NCBI GenBank assembly: GCA_900197625.1
Contig: FZLS01000003.1
Location: 32,992-96,991, forward strand
Length of the DNA stretch: 64,000 nucleotides
Direction: 5' to 3'
DNA from: Rhodobacteraceae bacterium Water-Bin34
GTDB taxonomy: Bacteria > Pseudomonadota > Alphaproteobacteria > Rhodobacterales > Rhodobacteraceae
The translations under genes and the position numbers were made by a program. Each line of letters starts with the position of its first letter. Position 1 is the first letter of the stretch. Positions 57,114-64,000 of the stretch are shown one piece after another. Below the pieces are notes generated by a model that saw only the letters and a program-made list of their open reading frames with translations, was not told the origin of the DNA and searched no databases.

Positions 57114-57760
57114 GATAACTCTCTAACTGCATCTTTTGCTAATTTTTCTATATATTGCCAATCTTTATTAGTGATAACATCTTTCGGAGCAACCCAAGAT
57201 CCGCCAACACATTCAACATTAGGTGAGTCTAAATAGTTCTTTGCATTTTCTTGTGAAACACCACCCGTAGGACAAAATGTGATGTTTGGTAAAGGAGAGG
57301 AAAGTGATTTTAAAAATTTTGCACCTCCAGCTGCTTCAGCTGGAAAGAATTTTTGAACACTATACCCTTTCTCTAAAAGTACCATTGCTTCACTTGCCGA
57401 ACTTGCTCCAGCAAGTAATGGCAAACCAGCTTCTTCACAGGCACTAATTAGATTATCCGTTGCACCTGGAGAAACGCCAAAGGTTGCCCCTGCTTCAACA
57501 GCATTGTTAACATCTGTATAAGTTAAAAGCGTTCCAGCCCCAACAATACCACCTTTAATTTTTGACATTTCACGAATTGCATCAAGTGCACATTCTGTTC
57601 TTAATGTGACTTCTAGTACTGGTAACCCACCTGCAACTAGTGCTTCACCAAGATCTCTTGCGGTAGATATATCATCGATTATGAGAACCGGTATAACTGG
57701 TGCAATTTTACATATTTCTAAATTTCTGATACTGGCATCTTTTGATGATATTTTTCTCAT
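57110..57760 (-). CDS. eda: KDPG aldolase (2-dehydro-3-deoxyphosphogluconate aldolase)
   Basis: A 216-residue class I aldolase. The catalytic Glu region is LEVTLRTECALDAI, the GAGTLLTYTDVNNAVEAGATFGVSPG segment follows, and the Schiff-base lysine lies in VQKFFPAEAAGG. It splits KDPG to pyruvate and glyceraldehyde-3-P in the Entner-Doudoroff route. It stands 12 bases after edd. Confidence 0.97.
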   Translation of the reverse strand: MRKISSKDASIRNLEICKIAPVIPVLIIDDISTARDLGEALVAGGLPVLEVTLRTECALDAIREMSKIKGGIVGAGTLLTYTDVNNAVEAGATFGVSPGATDNLISACEEAGLPLLAGASSASEAMVLLEKGYSVQKFFPAEAAGGAKFLKSLSSPLPNITFCPTGGVSQENAKNYLDSPNVECVGGSWVAPKDVITNKDWQYIEKLAKDAVRELS

Positions 57761-57772
57761 TAAAGTCTCTTT

Positions 57773-59581
57773 CTAAAAATTAAATACTGATGCACCTGAT
57801 TTTGCTGGACCAGCATTATTCCTAAATATGTCAAACAATTCCCTGCCAACACCAAAACTATTGTTCATTAAATCAGGATGATTAACTTTTCTATCGAAAA
57901 TTTTGTTGTTATCAACATCAATTGTACCATTAAGTGCATTGACAGTAACAATATCTCCGTCTTGAAGATATGCTATGGGACCTTCGTCTAATGCTTCTGG
58001 AGACATATGAATTGCAGCTGGAACTTTACCTGATGCTCCAGACATTCTTCCATCTGTAATTAAAGCTACATTTAGCCCTCTGGTTTGAAGAACAGACATA
58101 CAAGGAGTTAAGTTGTGTAATTCGGGCATTCCATTAGCCCGTGGTCCTTGATACCTTACAGCAATTATAACGTCATTAATGAATTCACCGTCACGAAAAG
58201 CCTTTAAAACAGATTCTTGATCATTAAAAACCCTCACAGGAGCTGTTATTTTTCGTCTGGAAATTTCTACTGCGGAAACCTTCATTACAGCACTACCCAA
58301 ATTTCCATTTAAATCTGCTAAACCACCAGTTTCTTGAAAAGGATCTAATGTTGTTGATATAATTTTAGAATTAAGACTAGAAGAAGCACCAGAGTGCCAA
58401 TCAAGTTCACCATCTATAATTTTTGGTTCTTTTGTATATGCTTCCAATCCATTTCCCATTATGGTTTGGGTGTCTGAATGCAATAAATTAGCTCCCAACA
58501 ATTCTGTAATTACTAGTCCTAGACCACCCGCGGCATGGAAATGGTTAACATCAGCCAATCCATTAGGGTAAACCTTAGCTAAAAGTGGTATTACTTTTGA
58601 TATTTCAGCAAAATCAGACCAATCAATTATAATGCCCGATGCTCGAGCCATAGCGATTAAATGAATCAATAAATTAGTAGAGCCACCAGTTGCCATTAAT
58701 CCGACTATTCCGTTTACATAAGCTTTTTCATCTAAAACTTTAGATACTGGAATATAATTTGAACTTAAATCTGATATGGAGAGAGCATGTTTTGCTCCAA
58801 AATCAGTCAATGCATCCCTCAGTGGTGTATTAGGATTTACAAAACTTGATCCAGGTAAGTGTAAACCCATAAACTCCATAAGCATTTGGTTTGTATTAGC
58901 TGTACCATAAAATGTGCATGTTCCAGGACCGTGATAACTTGCCATTTCTGATGCCATTAAATCAGAGCGGTTAGCCTTTCCCTCAGCAAAATCTTGTCTA
59001 ATTTTTGCTTTCTCATCATTACTTTGACCAGTGGTCATAGGGCCTGCTGGCAAAAATACTGCTGGTAAATGACCAAATGTTGCAGCAGATATGATCATAC
59101 CAGGTACAATTTTATCACAAACGCCCAGATAAACAGTTGTATCAAAAACATTATGCGATAGTCCAATCGCAGCTGACATAGCAATTGCATCACGGCTAAA
59201 AAGTGATAATTCCATGCCTGTCTGACCTTGTGTTATGCCATCACACATAGCAGGTACACCAGCAGCAACTTGAGCAGTACCACCAGCAAGCCTGGCAGCT
59301 TTTTTTATTATATCAGGATACTTTTCAAAAGGCTGATGAGCTGAAAGCATGTCATTATAAGCATTTATAATTCCAATGTTTCCACCTGCTCCATCAATTA
59401 ATCGTTTTTGATCTTCAGGAACTGGTGCATATGCGTGTGCTTGATTTCCACAAGACAAATGTGCTCTTTTGGGACCTTCTTTTCGTGCATCATTCATTTT
59501 ATTGAGATAAAGAGAACGTGTTGCTTCTGATCGTTTTGTAATTCTATCAGTTACTATTTTTATTGTTGGATTAATCATCAT
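57773..59581 (-). CDS. edd: 6-phosphogluconate dehydratase
   Basis: A 602-residue IlvD/Edd-family iron-sulfur dehydratase. Features are SCGNQAHAYAPV near residue 43, GIINAYNDMLSAHQPF, PAMCDGITQGQTGMELSL, YLGVCDKIVPGM and LITDGRMSGASGKVPAAIH. The cysteines in these segments fit the [4Fe-4S] ligands. It makes KDPG from 6-phosphogluconate. It lies between zwf and eda. Confidence 0.97.
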   Translation of the reverse strand: MMINPTIKIVTDRITKRSEATRSLYLNKMNDARKEGPKRAHLSCGNQAHAYAPVPEDQKRLIDGAGGNIGIINAYNDMLSAHQPFEKYPDIIKKAARLAGGTAQVAAGVPAMCDGITQGQTGMELSLFSRDAIAMSAAIGLSHNVFDTTVYLGVCDKIVPGMIISAATFGHLPAVFLPAGPMTTGQSNDEKAKIRQDFAEGKANRSDLMASEMASYHGPGTCTFYGTANTNQMLMEFMGLHLPGSSFVNPNTPLRDALTDFGAKHALSISDLSSNYIPVSKVLDEKAYVNGIVGLMATGGSTNLLIHLIAMARASGIIIDWSDFAEISKVIPLLAKVYPNGLADVNHFHAAGGLGLVITELLGANLLHSDTQTIMGNGLEAYTKEPKIIDGELDWHSGASSSLNSKIISTTLDPFQETGGLADLNGNLGSAVMKVSAVEISRRKITAPVRVFNDQESVLKAFRDGEFINDVIIAVRYQGPRANGMPELHNLTPCMSVLQTRGLNVALITDGRMSGASGKVPAAIHMSPEALDEGPIAYLQDGDIVTVNALNGTIDVDNNKIFDRKVNHPDLMNNSFGVGRELFDIFRNNAGPAKSGASVFNF

Positions 59582-59637
59582 TTAATTTCCTATTAAATTG
59601 ATTTTTATTACTGTCTGATAAAGTTTAAAGTTGATTA

Positions 59638-61074
59638 TTATTGCCAACTACGACCATCACGGGTCAATAATTCTGCTGCTTCTGCAGGCCCATTTGTTCC
59701 AATATTATAATCAATTGGAACATTGTTGGATTTATTCCAATCTGACATGATATTATCAATCCAACTCCATGCTGCTTCAAGTTCATCACCCCTCATGAAT
59801 AACGTTTGGTCACCTCTACAAGTATCCATTATTAGTCTTTCATAAGCTTCAATTGCTTCAACTTGTCCTGAAAGCTGTGCAAAAGTCATATCCAAAGGTG
59901 CATTGATTAATCTCATACCACCAGGGCCGGGTTCTTTTACTCCAATATGAAGTGTCATGCCTTCTTCTGGCTGGAGTCTTATCACAAGTTTATTTTGATA
60001 ATTTTCACCTAAATCAGGAAAGATTGAATGAGCTAGAGGCTTAAATTCAATAACAATTTCTGATACTTTTTTTGACATTCCTTTACCAGTTCGCAAATAA
60101 AATGGTACTCCAGCCCACCTCCAATTAGATATATGAGCTTTTAAGGCAACAAAACTTTCAGTTTTTGAGTTTATATTATTTACATGAGATTTAAATGAGT
60201 TGTCACCATCAACATATTGACCTCTGACCGTATCTTTCACGTCAACAGGCTGAATAGCTCTTATAACTTTAAGTTTTTCATTTCGAATATCATCTGCATC
60301 AAAATGCGCTGGGGGCTCCATTGCAATTAAGCAAAGTAATTGCATTAAATGGTTTTGAACCATGTCACGCATAGCCCCAACGTCTTCATAATATTCACCA
60401 CGTCCGTTAACATCACCTGTTTCAGCAACGGTTATTTGAACATGATCAATATAATTATTATTCCACAACGGCTCCAATAATACATTTGCAAACCTTAAGG
60501 CCATTAAATTTTGTACTGTTTCTTTACCTAAGTAATGGTCAATTCTGAAAATTTGCTTTTCATTAAAAACTCTACGCAATGTATCATTCAACATTTTAGC
60601 TGATGGGAGGTCAGTACCCAAAGGTTTTTCCACTACGACGCGTGTGTTAGCAGTTATTAATGCATAATCATTTAACTTTTTTGAACAACTATCAATCAAA
60701 GAAGGACTAATAGATAAATAAAATGTTCTTATTTGATTGGAGTTAGAATCAAAAAACTTTTCAAGCTCTTTCCAACCTTTGTCTGATTTTAAATCAACAC
60801 TTAGAAAGGTAATCATTTTACAAAATTTAACAACATCATTTTGATCATAAACATTTGCAGGGACGAATTCTTTTATAAAATCCACCACCATGACACTATA
60901 TTCTTTACTTGAAAGTTCTTGTCTAGAGATACCGAGTATTCGAGACACATCTGGAATTTGTCCAGCTATGAAACGTCTAAATAGCGCTGGAATGATTTTG
61001 CGTTTTGCCAGATCACCAGTAGCGCCAAATACAACCAAATCAAAGGGTTGTACCGGTATAGTCTTAGAAACCAT
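59638..61074 (-). CDS. zwf: Glucose-6-phosphate dehydrogenase
   Basis: A 478-residue enzyme. The NADP-binding VVFGATGDLAKRKIIPALF is at about 14-32, the catalytic/substrate site is FRIDHYLGKETVQNLMALRFAN, and WAGVPFYLRTGKGM follows. It forms 6-phosphogluconolactone. No phosphogluconolactonase gene (pgl) sits beside it, as the next gene is edd. It starts 12 bases after gap. Confidence 0.97.
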   Translation of the reverse strand: MVSKTIPVQPFDLVVFGATGDLAKRKIIPALFRRFIAGQIPDVSRILGISRQELSSKEYSVMVVDFIKEFVPANVYDQNDVVKFCKMITFLSVDLKSDKGWKELEKFFDSNSNQIRTFYLSISPSLIDSCSKKLNDYALITANTRVVVEKPLGTDLPSAKMLNDTLRRVFNEKQIFRIDHYLGKETVQNLMALRFANVLLEPLWNNNYIDHVQITVAETGDVNGRGEYYEDVGAMRDMVQNHLMQLLCLIAMEPPAHFDADDIRNEKLKVIRAIQPVDVKDTVRGQYVDGDNSFKSHVNNINSKTESFVALKAHISNWRWAGVPFYLRTGKGMSKKVSEIVIEFKPLAHSIFPDLGENYQNKLVIRLQPEEGMTLHIGVKEPGPGGMRLINAPLDMTFAQLSGQVEAIEAYERLIMDTCRGDQTLFMRGDELEAAWSWIDNIMSDWNKSNNVPIDYNIGTNGPAEAAELLTRDGRSWQ

Positions 61075-61086
61075 TTTAAAAACCTT

Positions 61087-62085
61087 TTATAAATTTGCCA
61101 TTACTTTAGCAGTATCAATCATTCTATTAGAAAAACCCCATTCATTATCATACCAGGAAACCACTCTGACCAAACCACCTTTAGTTACAGTTGTTTGTGG
61201 TTGTGCGTAATTACTAGAAGTAGTCGTATGATTATAATCTATAGAGACTTTTGGTTCATTTTCAAAGTTAAGAATACCATTCATTCTCCCCTCAGATGCT
61301 GATTTTAGTGCTGCATCAATTTCTTCTACGCTCACAGATCTATTAGGAATATAAGACAAATCAACCAATGATACGTTTGGTGTTGGCACTCGAATAGCAC
61401 TACCCTCTAATTTTCCAGTTAATTCTGGAAGCACTAATGAAATTGCACGTGCAGCACCAGTAGAAGTTGGTATCATAGATAGTGAGGCGGCCCGCGCACG
61501 GTATAAATCTTTATGATCACCGTCATGTAGAGCTTGGTCACCTGTATATGCATGAATAGTTGTCATATATCCAGATTTTATACCTGCTAGATCATTTAAT
61601 ACTTTTGCTATTGGCGCCAAACAATTTGTTGTACATGAACCATTTGAAACAATTAAATCTTTAGAACTTAATGTGTCCTCATTCACTCCATAAACAATTG
61701 TTTTATCTACGTCTGTTCCAGGCGCTGAAATTAAAACTTTATTAGCACCAGAAAGTAATAATTTTTCGGCATCATTTCTTTTTGTAAAAAATCCTGTGCA
61801 TTCCATTGCAATGTCAACATCATTCCAAGGTAATTTTTCAGGCTCTCTTATTGATGTTATCCTTATAAACTTATCATTTATTTTTATACCGCCAGCCGTA
61901 GCTTCAACAACTCCATCAAAACGTCCGTGAACTGAGTCATATCTTAATAAATGTATTATAGTATTGATCTCAGATAGATCGTTTATGGCAACAACATCTA
62001 TGTCATGATGATTATATTCAAAGACTGATCTTAATACTGATCTCCCTATTCGTCCAAAACCATTAATTGCTACCTTTAAAGTCAT
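61087..62085 (-). CDS. gap: Glyceraldehyde-3-phosphate dehydrogenase, type I
   Basis: A 332-residue GAPDH. It starts MTLKVAINGFGRIGRSVLRS with the catalytic cysteine in SNGSCTTNCLAPIAKVLND (most relatives have SNASCTTN) and RAASLSMIPTSTGAARAI, and ends WYDNEWGFSNRMIDTA. I chose the ATG at 62085, preceded by AGGGA; the longer frame would cross the LacI operator. It leads the Entner-Doudoroff operon and oxidises the triose phosphate made by Eda. Confidence 0.96.
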   Translation of the reverse strand: MTLKVAINGFGRIGRSVLRSVFEYNHHDIDVVAINDLSEINTIIHLLRYDSVHGRFDGVVEATAGGIKINDKFIRITSIREPEKLPWNDVDIAMECTGFFTKRNDAEKLLLSGANKVLISAPGTDVDKTIVYGVNEDTLSSKDLIVSNGSCTTNCLAPIAKVLNDLAGIKSGYMTTIHAYTGDQALHDGDHKDLYRARAASLSMIPTSTGAARAISLVLPELTGKLEGSAIRVPTPNVSLVDLSYIPNRSVSVEEIDAALKSASEGRMNGILNFENEPKVSIDYNHTTTSSNYAQPQTTVTKGGLVRVVSWYDNEWGFSNRMIDTAKVMANL

Positions 62086-62119
62086 ACTAATTTCCCTAAT
62101 AATATATAAATCCACATTA

Positions 62120-62135
62120 CCGTTAGCGCTAACGG
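62120..62135. promoter_or_regulatory. LacI-type operator controlling the Entner-Doudoroff operon
   Basis: CCGTTAGCGCTAACGG is a perfect 16-base palindrome with the GTTAGCGCTAAC core common among LacI-family sugar regulators. It lies 35 bases before the gap start and 76 bases before the divergent lacI start. Confidence 0.85.
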
Positions 62136-62210
62136 AAATACTAAAGTTAGTCAATATATTTTTCAAAATTCTTACGTGACATCTTCATTGTAAAGTATAA
62201 GAATATAACT

Positions 62211-63215
62211 ATGAATTCTAACTTAACCTTAAAAGATGTTGCGTTATTAGCCGGTGTAAGCGAAATGACTGCATCGCGCGCAATGCGCAATGCAAACGAT
62301 GTCTCAATTACAACACGAAAAAAAGTAATGGATGCAGCCGCATCAATAGGATACGTGCCAAATCGCATTGCAGGAAGCTTAGCCTCTAAAAAAGTAAACT
62401 TGGTTGGAGTAGTTATTCCATCTGTAAAAAGTTATGTTTTCTCAGAAGTGCTTGATGGAATATCAGCCTCGCTAAATCCATCAAAATTACGTCCAGTTTT
62501 TGGGCTTACTGATTATGATCTTGATACTGAGGCTGATGTTATAAGAGAAATGCTAGAATGGCGCCCTAGTGGCCTTATCGTTGCTGGATTGGAACACTCT
62601 GAAATAGCAAAAAAGATACTAAAGAACACCAATACACCATTAGTCGAGATAATGGATACAGACGGTGATCCAATTGACTCTTGCGTTGGTGTTTCTCATT
62701 ATTCAGCAGGATATAATATGGCATTAGCAATTATGGAAAAAGGTCATACAAAAATAGGTTTCTTAGGCACAAAAATGACATCTGACTTTAGGGCATCAAA
62801 ACGCTTTAATGGCTTTGTTGATGGGCTGCAATCGAAAGGCATTAAACTTATTGACCAAGAAAATTATTCATCCGGCTCAACAGTTGAAAAAGGTAAAGAT
62901 TCCACTCAACGAATGCTAAAAAGAAATCATAATCTGGATTGCATATACTGTTCAACCGATGTGATCGCAATGGGAGCAGTGATGCACTGTCTTGAAGCCA
63001 AAATATCTATACCAAATGAATTAGCAATTGCAGGTTTTAACAAATTAAGTATGGCATCAGGCTTACCTATAAAACTTGCAACTACAGACTCATTAAGGTT
63101 TGAAATAGGAAAATTGGCAGCTAATTTAATATTAGAGCGCAATGACCAGAAAATAACAAATACTGCAAAAACTATTGAATTAGAAACAATAGTAGATATT
63201 GGGACTAGTATTTAG
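62211..63215 (+). CDS. LacI-family regulator of the Entner-Doudoroff operon
   Basis: A 334-residue LacI-type protein. The helix-turn-helix is LTLKDVALLAGVSEMTASRAMRNANDVSITTRKKV (5-39), the hinge NRIAGSLASKKVNLVGVVIPS, and then a sugar-binding-like domain ending with the GFNKLSMASGLPIKLATTDS stretch. It has no clear ribosome site; a TATAAG box ends 9 bases before the ATG, so the mRNA may be nearly leaderless. It is divergent from gap and tail-to-tail with the kinase gene, overlapping by four bases. A gluconate- or KDPG-type effector is likely. Confidence 0.92.
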   Translation: MNSNLTLKDVALLAGVSEMTASRAMRNANDVSITTRKKVMDAAASIGYVPNRIAGSLASKKVNLVGVVIPSVKSYVFSEVLDGISASLNPSKLRPVFGLTDYDLDTEADVIREMLEWRPSGLIVAGLEHSEIAKKILKNTNTPLVEIMDTDGDPIDSCVGVSHYSAGYNMALAIMEKGHTKIGFLGTKMTSDFRASKRFNGFVDGLQSKGIKLIDQENYSSGSTVEKGKDSTQRMLKRNHNLDCIYCSTDVIAMGAVMHCLEAKISIPNELAIAGFNKLSMASGLPIKLATTDSLRFEIGKLAANLILERNDQKITNTAKTIELETIVDIGTSI

Positions 63216-64000
63216 ATTTCGCTTAATAAAGGTGGGTTTGCTCCCTTACGAGATACAGTTATTGAAGCTGCTTTAATTCCATATTCCAAAGCCATTGATA
63301 TGTGTTTTGATGATAGATTTTTTACATTGCTCTTTGATAATAATTTTAAATTACTTAACTTAGCTAAAAACCCAGCATTAAAAGTATCACCTGCACCGAC
63401 AGTATCAATCACATTAACTTTTTGAGCAGGTAGATTAATTACTTTTTTATTTTTTACATATGCGGCCACTCCTTCAGCGCCCTTTGTGACAATAATTAAT
63501 TTTGCTCCTAAATTATGTAATTTTTCTATTTTTTCATTAATGCTGCTACCTGAAGTAACTATCCAGTCCAAATCTTCATCCGAGACCTTTAGTATATCAC
63601 TAGAAGAAATCATCTTATTTAATCTTTTTCGATAAGAAATTTCATCACTAATAAAAGTGCTTCTAATATTTGGATCTAAAAATAAAACTTTATTTTTAAT
63701 TTCCTGAATAAACAATTTTTCATAAGCAGACGCGGCTGGTTCTGTACATAAACTTATTCCGCCAAAACATAGCGTGGTAGCAATCTTTGGAATATTAGGG
63801 AAATCTGAGTAATGAATGCTATTTCCTGCTGAATTTTCATCATAAAATGTATAATTTGCTTGTCCATCTTTTACATCAACAAACGCTAATGTAGTTGGTT
63901 TTTCATTTCTGATCAAAAGTTTAATATTAACGTTTGATTCAGTTAAATCTTTTTTTATTTTCTCACCAAATAAATCTGTTGAAACACCTGATATTAATCC
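63212..64000 (-). CDS. PfkB-family sugar kinase, partial (N-terminal part outside the window)
   Basis: The frame is open to the right edge, giving 262 residues; some 40-50 N-terminal residues are missing. Visible features are GLISGVSTDLFGEKIKKDL, RNEKPTTLAFVDVKDG, FGGISLCTEPAASAYEKL, ILDPNIRSTF-like DPNIRSTF, KVSDEDLDWI, and the C-terminal signature VNVIDTVGAGDTFNAGFLAKL with the catalytic Asp. This resembles fructokinases, with 2-keto-3-deoxygluconate kinase as an alternative. Either would feed the neighbouring Entner-Doudoroff/Pgi genes. Confidence 0.9.
   Translation of the reverse strand, partial: GLISGVSTDLFGEKIKKDLTESNVNIKLLIRNEKPTTLAFVDVKDGQANYTFYDENSAGNSIHYSDFPNIPKIATTLCFGGISLCTEPAASAYEKLFIQEIKNKVLFLDPNIRSTFISDEISYRKRLNKMISSSDILKVSDEDLDWIVTSGSSINEKIEKLHNLGAKLIIVTKGAEGVAAYVKNKKVINLPAQKVNVIDTVGAGDTFNAGFLAKLSNLKLLSKSNVKNLSSKHISMALEYGIKAASITVSRKGANPPLLSEI

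Noticed and set aside
1..64000. Mobile elements, phage genes, CRISPR arrays and tRNA genes
   Set aside because: No transposase, integrase, phage structural gene, regularly spaced repeat or cloverleaf-like tRNA sequence was recognised by reading the window.

Overview
The window is a gene-dense, AT-rich (about one third G+C by eye) stretch of a free-living, heterotrophic bacterium. It is most likely a marine alphaproteobacterium. The reasons are the alphaproteobacterial styles of the DctB/DctD pair, the unlinked purS and purQ, the Lrp/putA pair, the corrinoid methyltransferase with a DUF1638 partner, a tandem glycine riboswitch ahead of gcvTHP, an Entner-Doudoroff glucose cluster, many binding-protein-dependent transporters (TRAP, TTT and two amino-acid ABC systems) and two photolyase-family genes. 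The species cannot be named from the sequence. No tRNA, rRNA, CRISPR array, prophage or insertion sequence was seen.

Layout. 1-6 kb: a divergent module. The minus-strand operon encodes an SsuD-like flavin monooxygenase, an aldo/keto reductase, a flavin reductase and a TRAP transporter (DctQ, DctM). The plus strand has a GntR regulator and a Gfo/Idh/MocA protein. The gene set matches the sulfoquinovose monooxygenase (sulfo-SMO) pathway, with TRAP import and a possible NAD-dependent glycosidase. 6-9.3 kb: an iron-sulfur photolyase, a 44-residue DUF2256 zinc-ribbon protein and an atypical cryptochrome-like photolyase, with overlapping reading frames. 9.3-13.4 kb: an Lrp regulator and bifunctional PutA for proline. 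13.4-18.5 kb: livK-G-F-H-M branched-chain amino-acid transporter. 18.8-25.8 kb: a tctABC transporter, a CoA-acylating aldehyde dehydrogenase and an AMP-forming CoA ligase, read together as a sulfoacetate operon (SauS/SauT), with a divergent LacI regulator. 25.8-32 kb: a histidine/opine-type ABC importer and a three-part FAD/2Fe-2S amino-acid or opine oxidase. 32-36.7 kb: glycine riboswitch and gcvT-gcvH-gcvP. 36.8-44.7 kb: hemF, idi, purB, purC-purS-purQ, and a DctB/DctD two-component pair whose regulator lacks the sigma-54 contact loop. 44.8-50 kb: DUF1638, corrinoid protein, homocysteine methyltransferase, sufE, rnd and bpt. 50-55 kb: ilvB-ilvN, then xsc-pta. 55.5-64 kb: a gap-zwf-edd-eda-pgi operon, a divergent LacI regulator and a PfkB sugar kinase cut by the window edge.

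How it fits together. Three sulfonate-related modules lie within 55 kb. The SmoABC-like set would turn sulfoquinovose into glucose plus sulfite. SauT/SauS would turn sulfoacetate into sulfoacetaldehyde. Xsc/Pta would turn sulfoacetaldehyde into sulfite and acetyl-CoA. The Entner-Doudoroff operon could consume the glucose. A LacI-type operator at 24786-24799 in front of tctABC-sauST has a 12-of-14 relative at 55337-55350 in front of xsc-pta, which suggests that one regulator controls both halves of the sulfoacetate route. Substrate assignments are inferences from family and gene context; the enzyme families themselves are clear.
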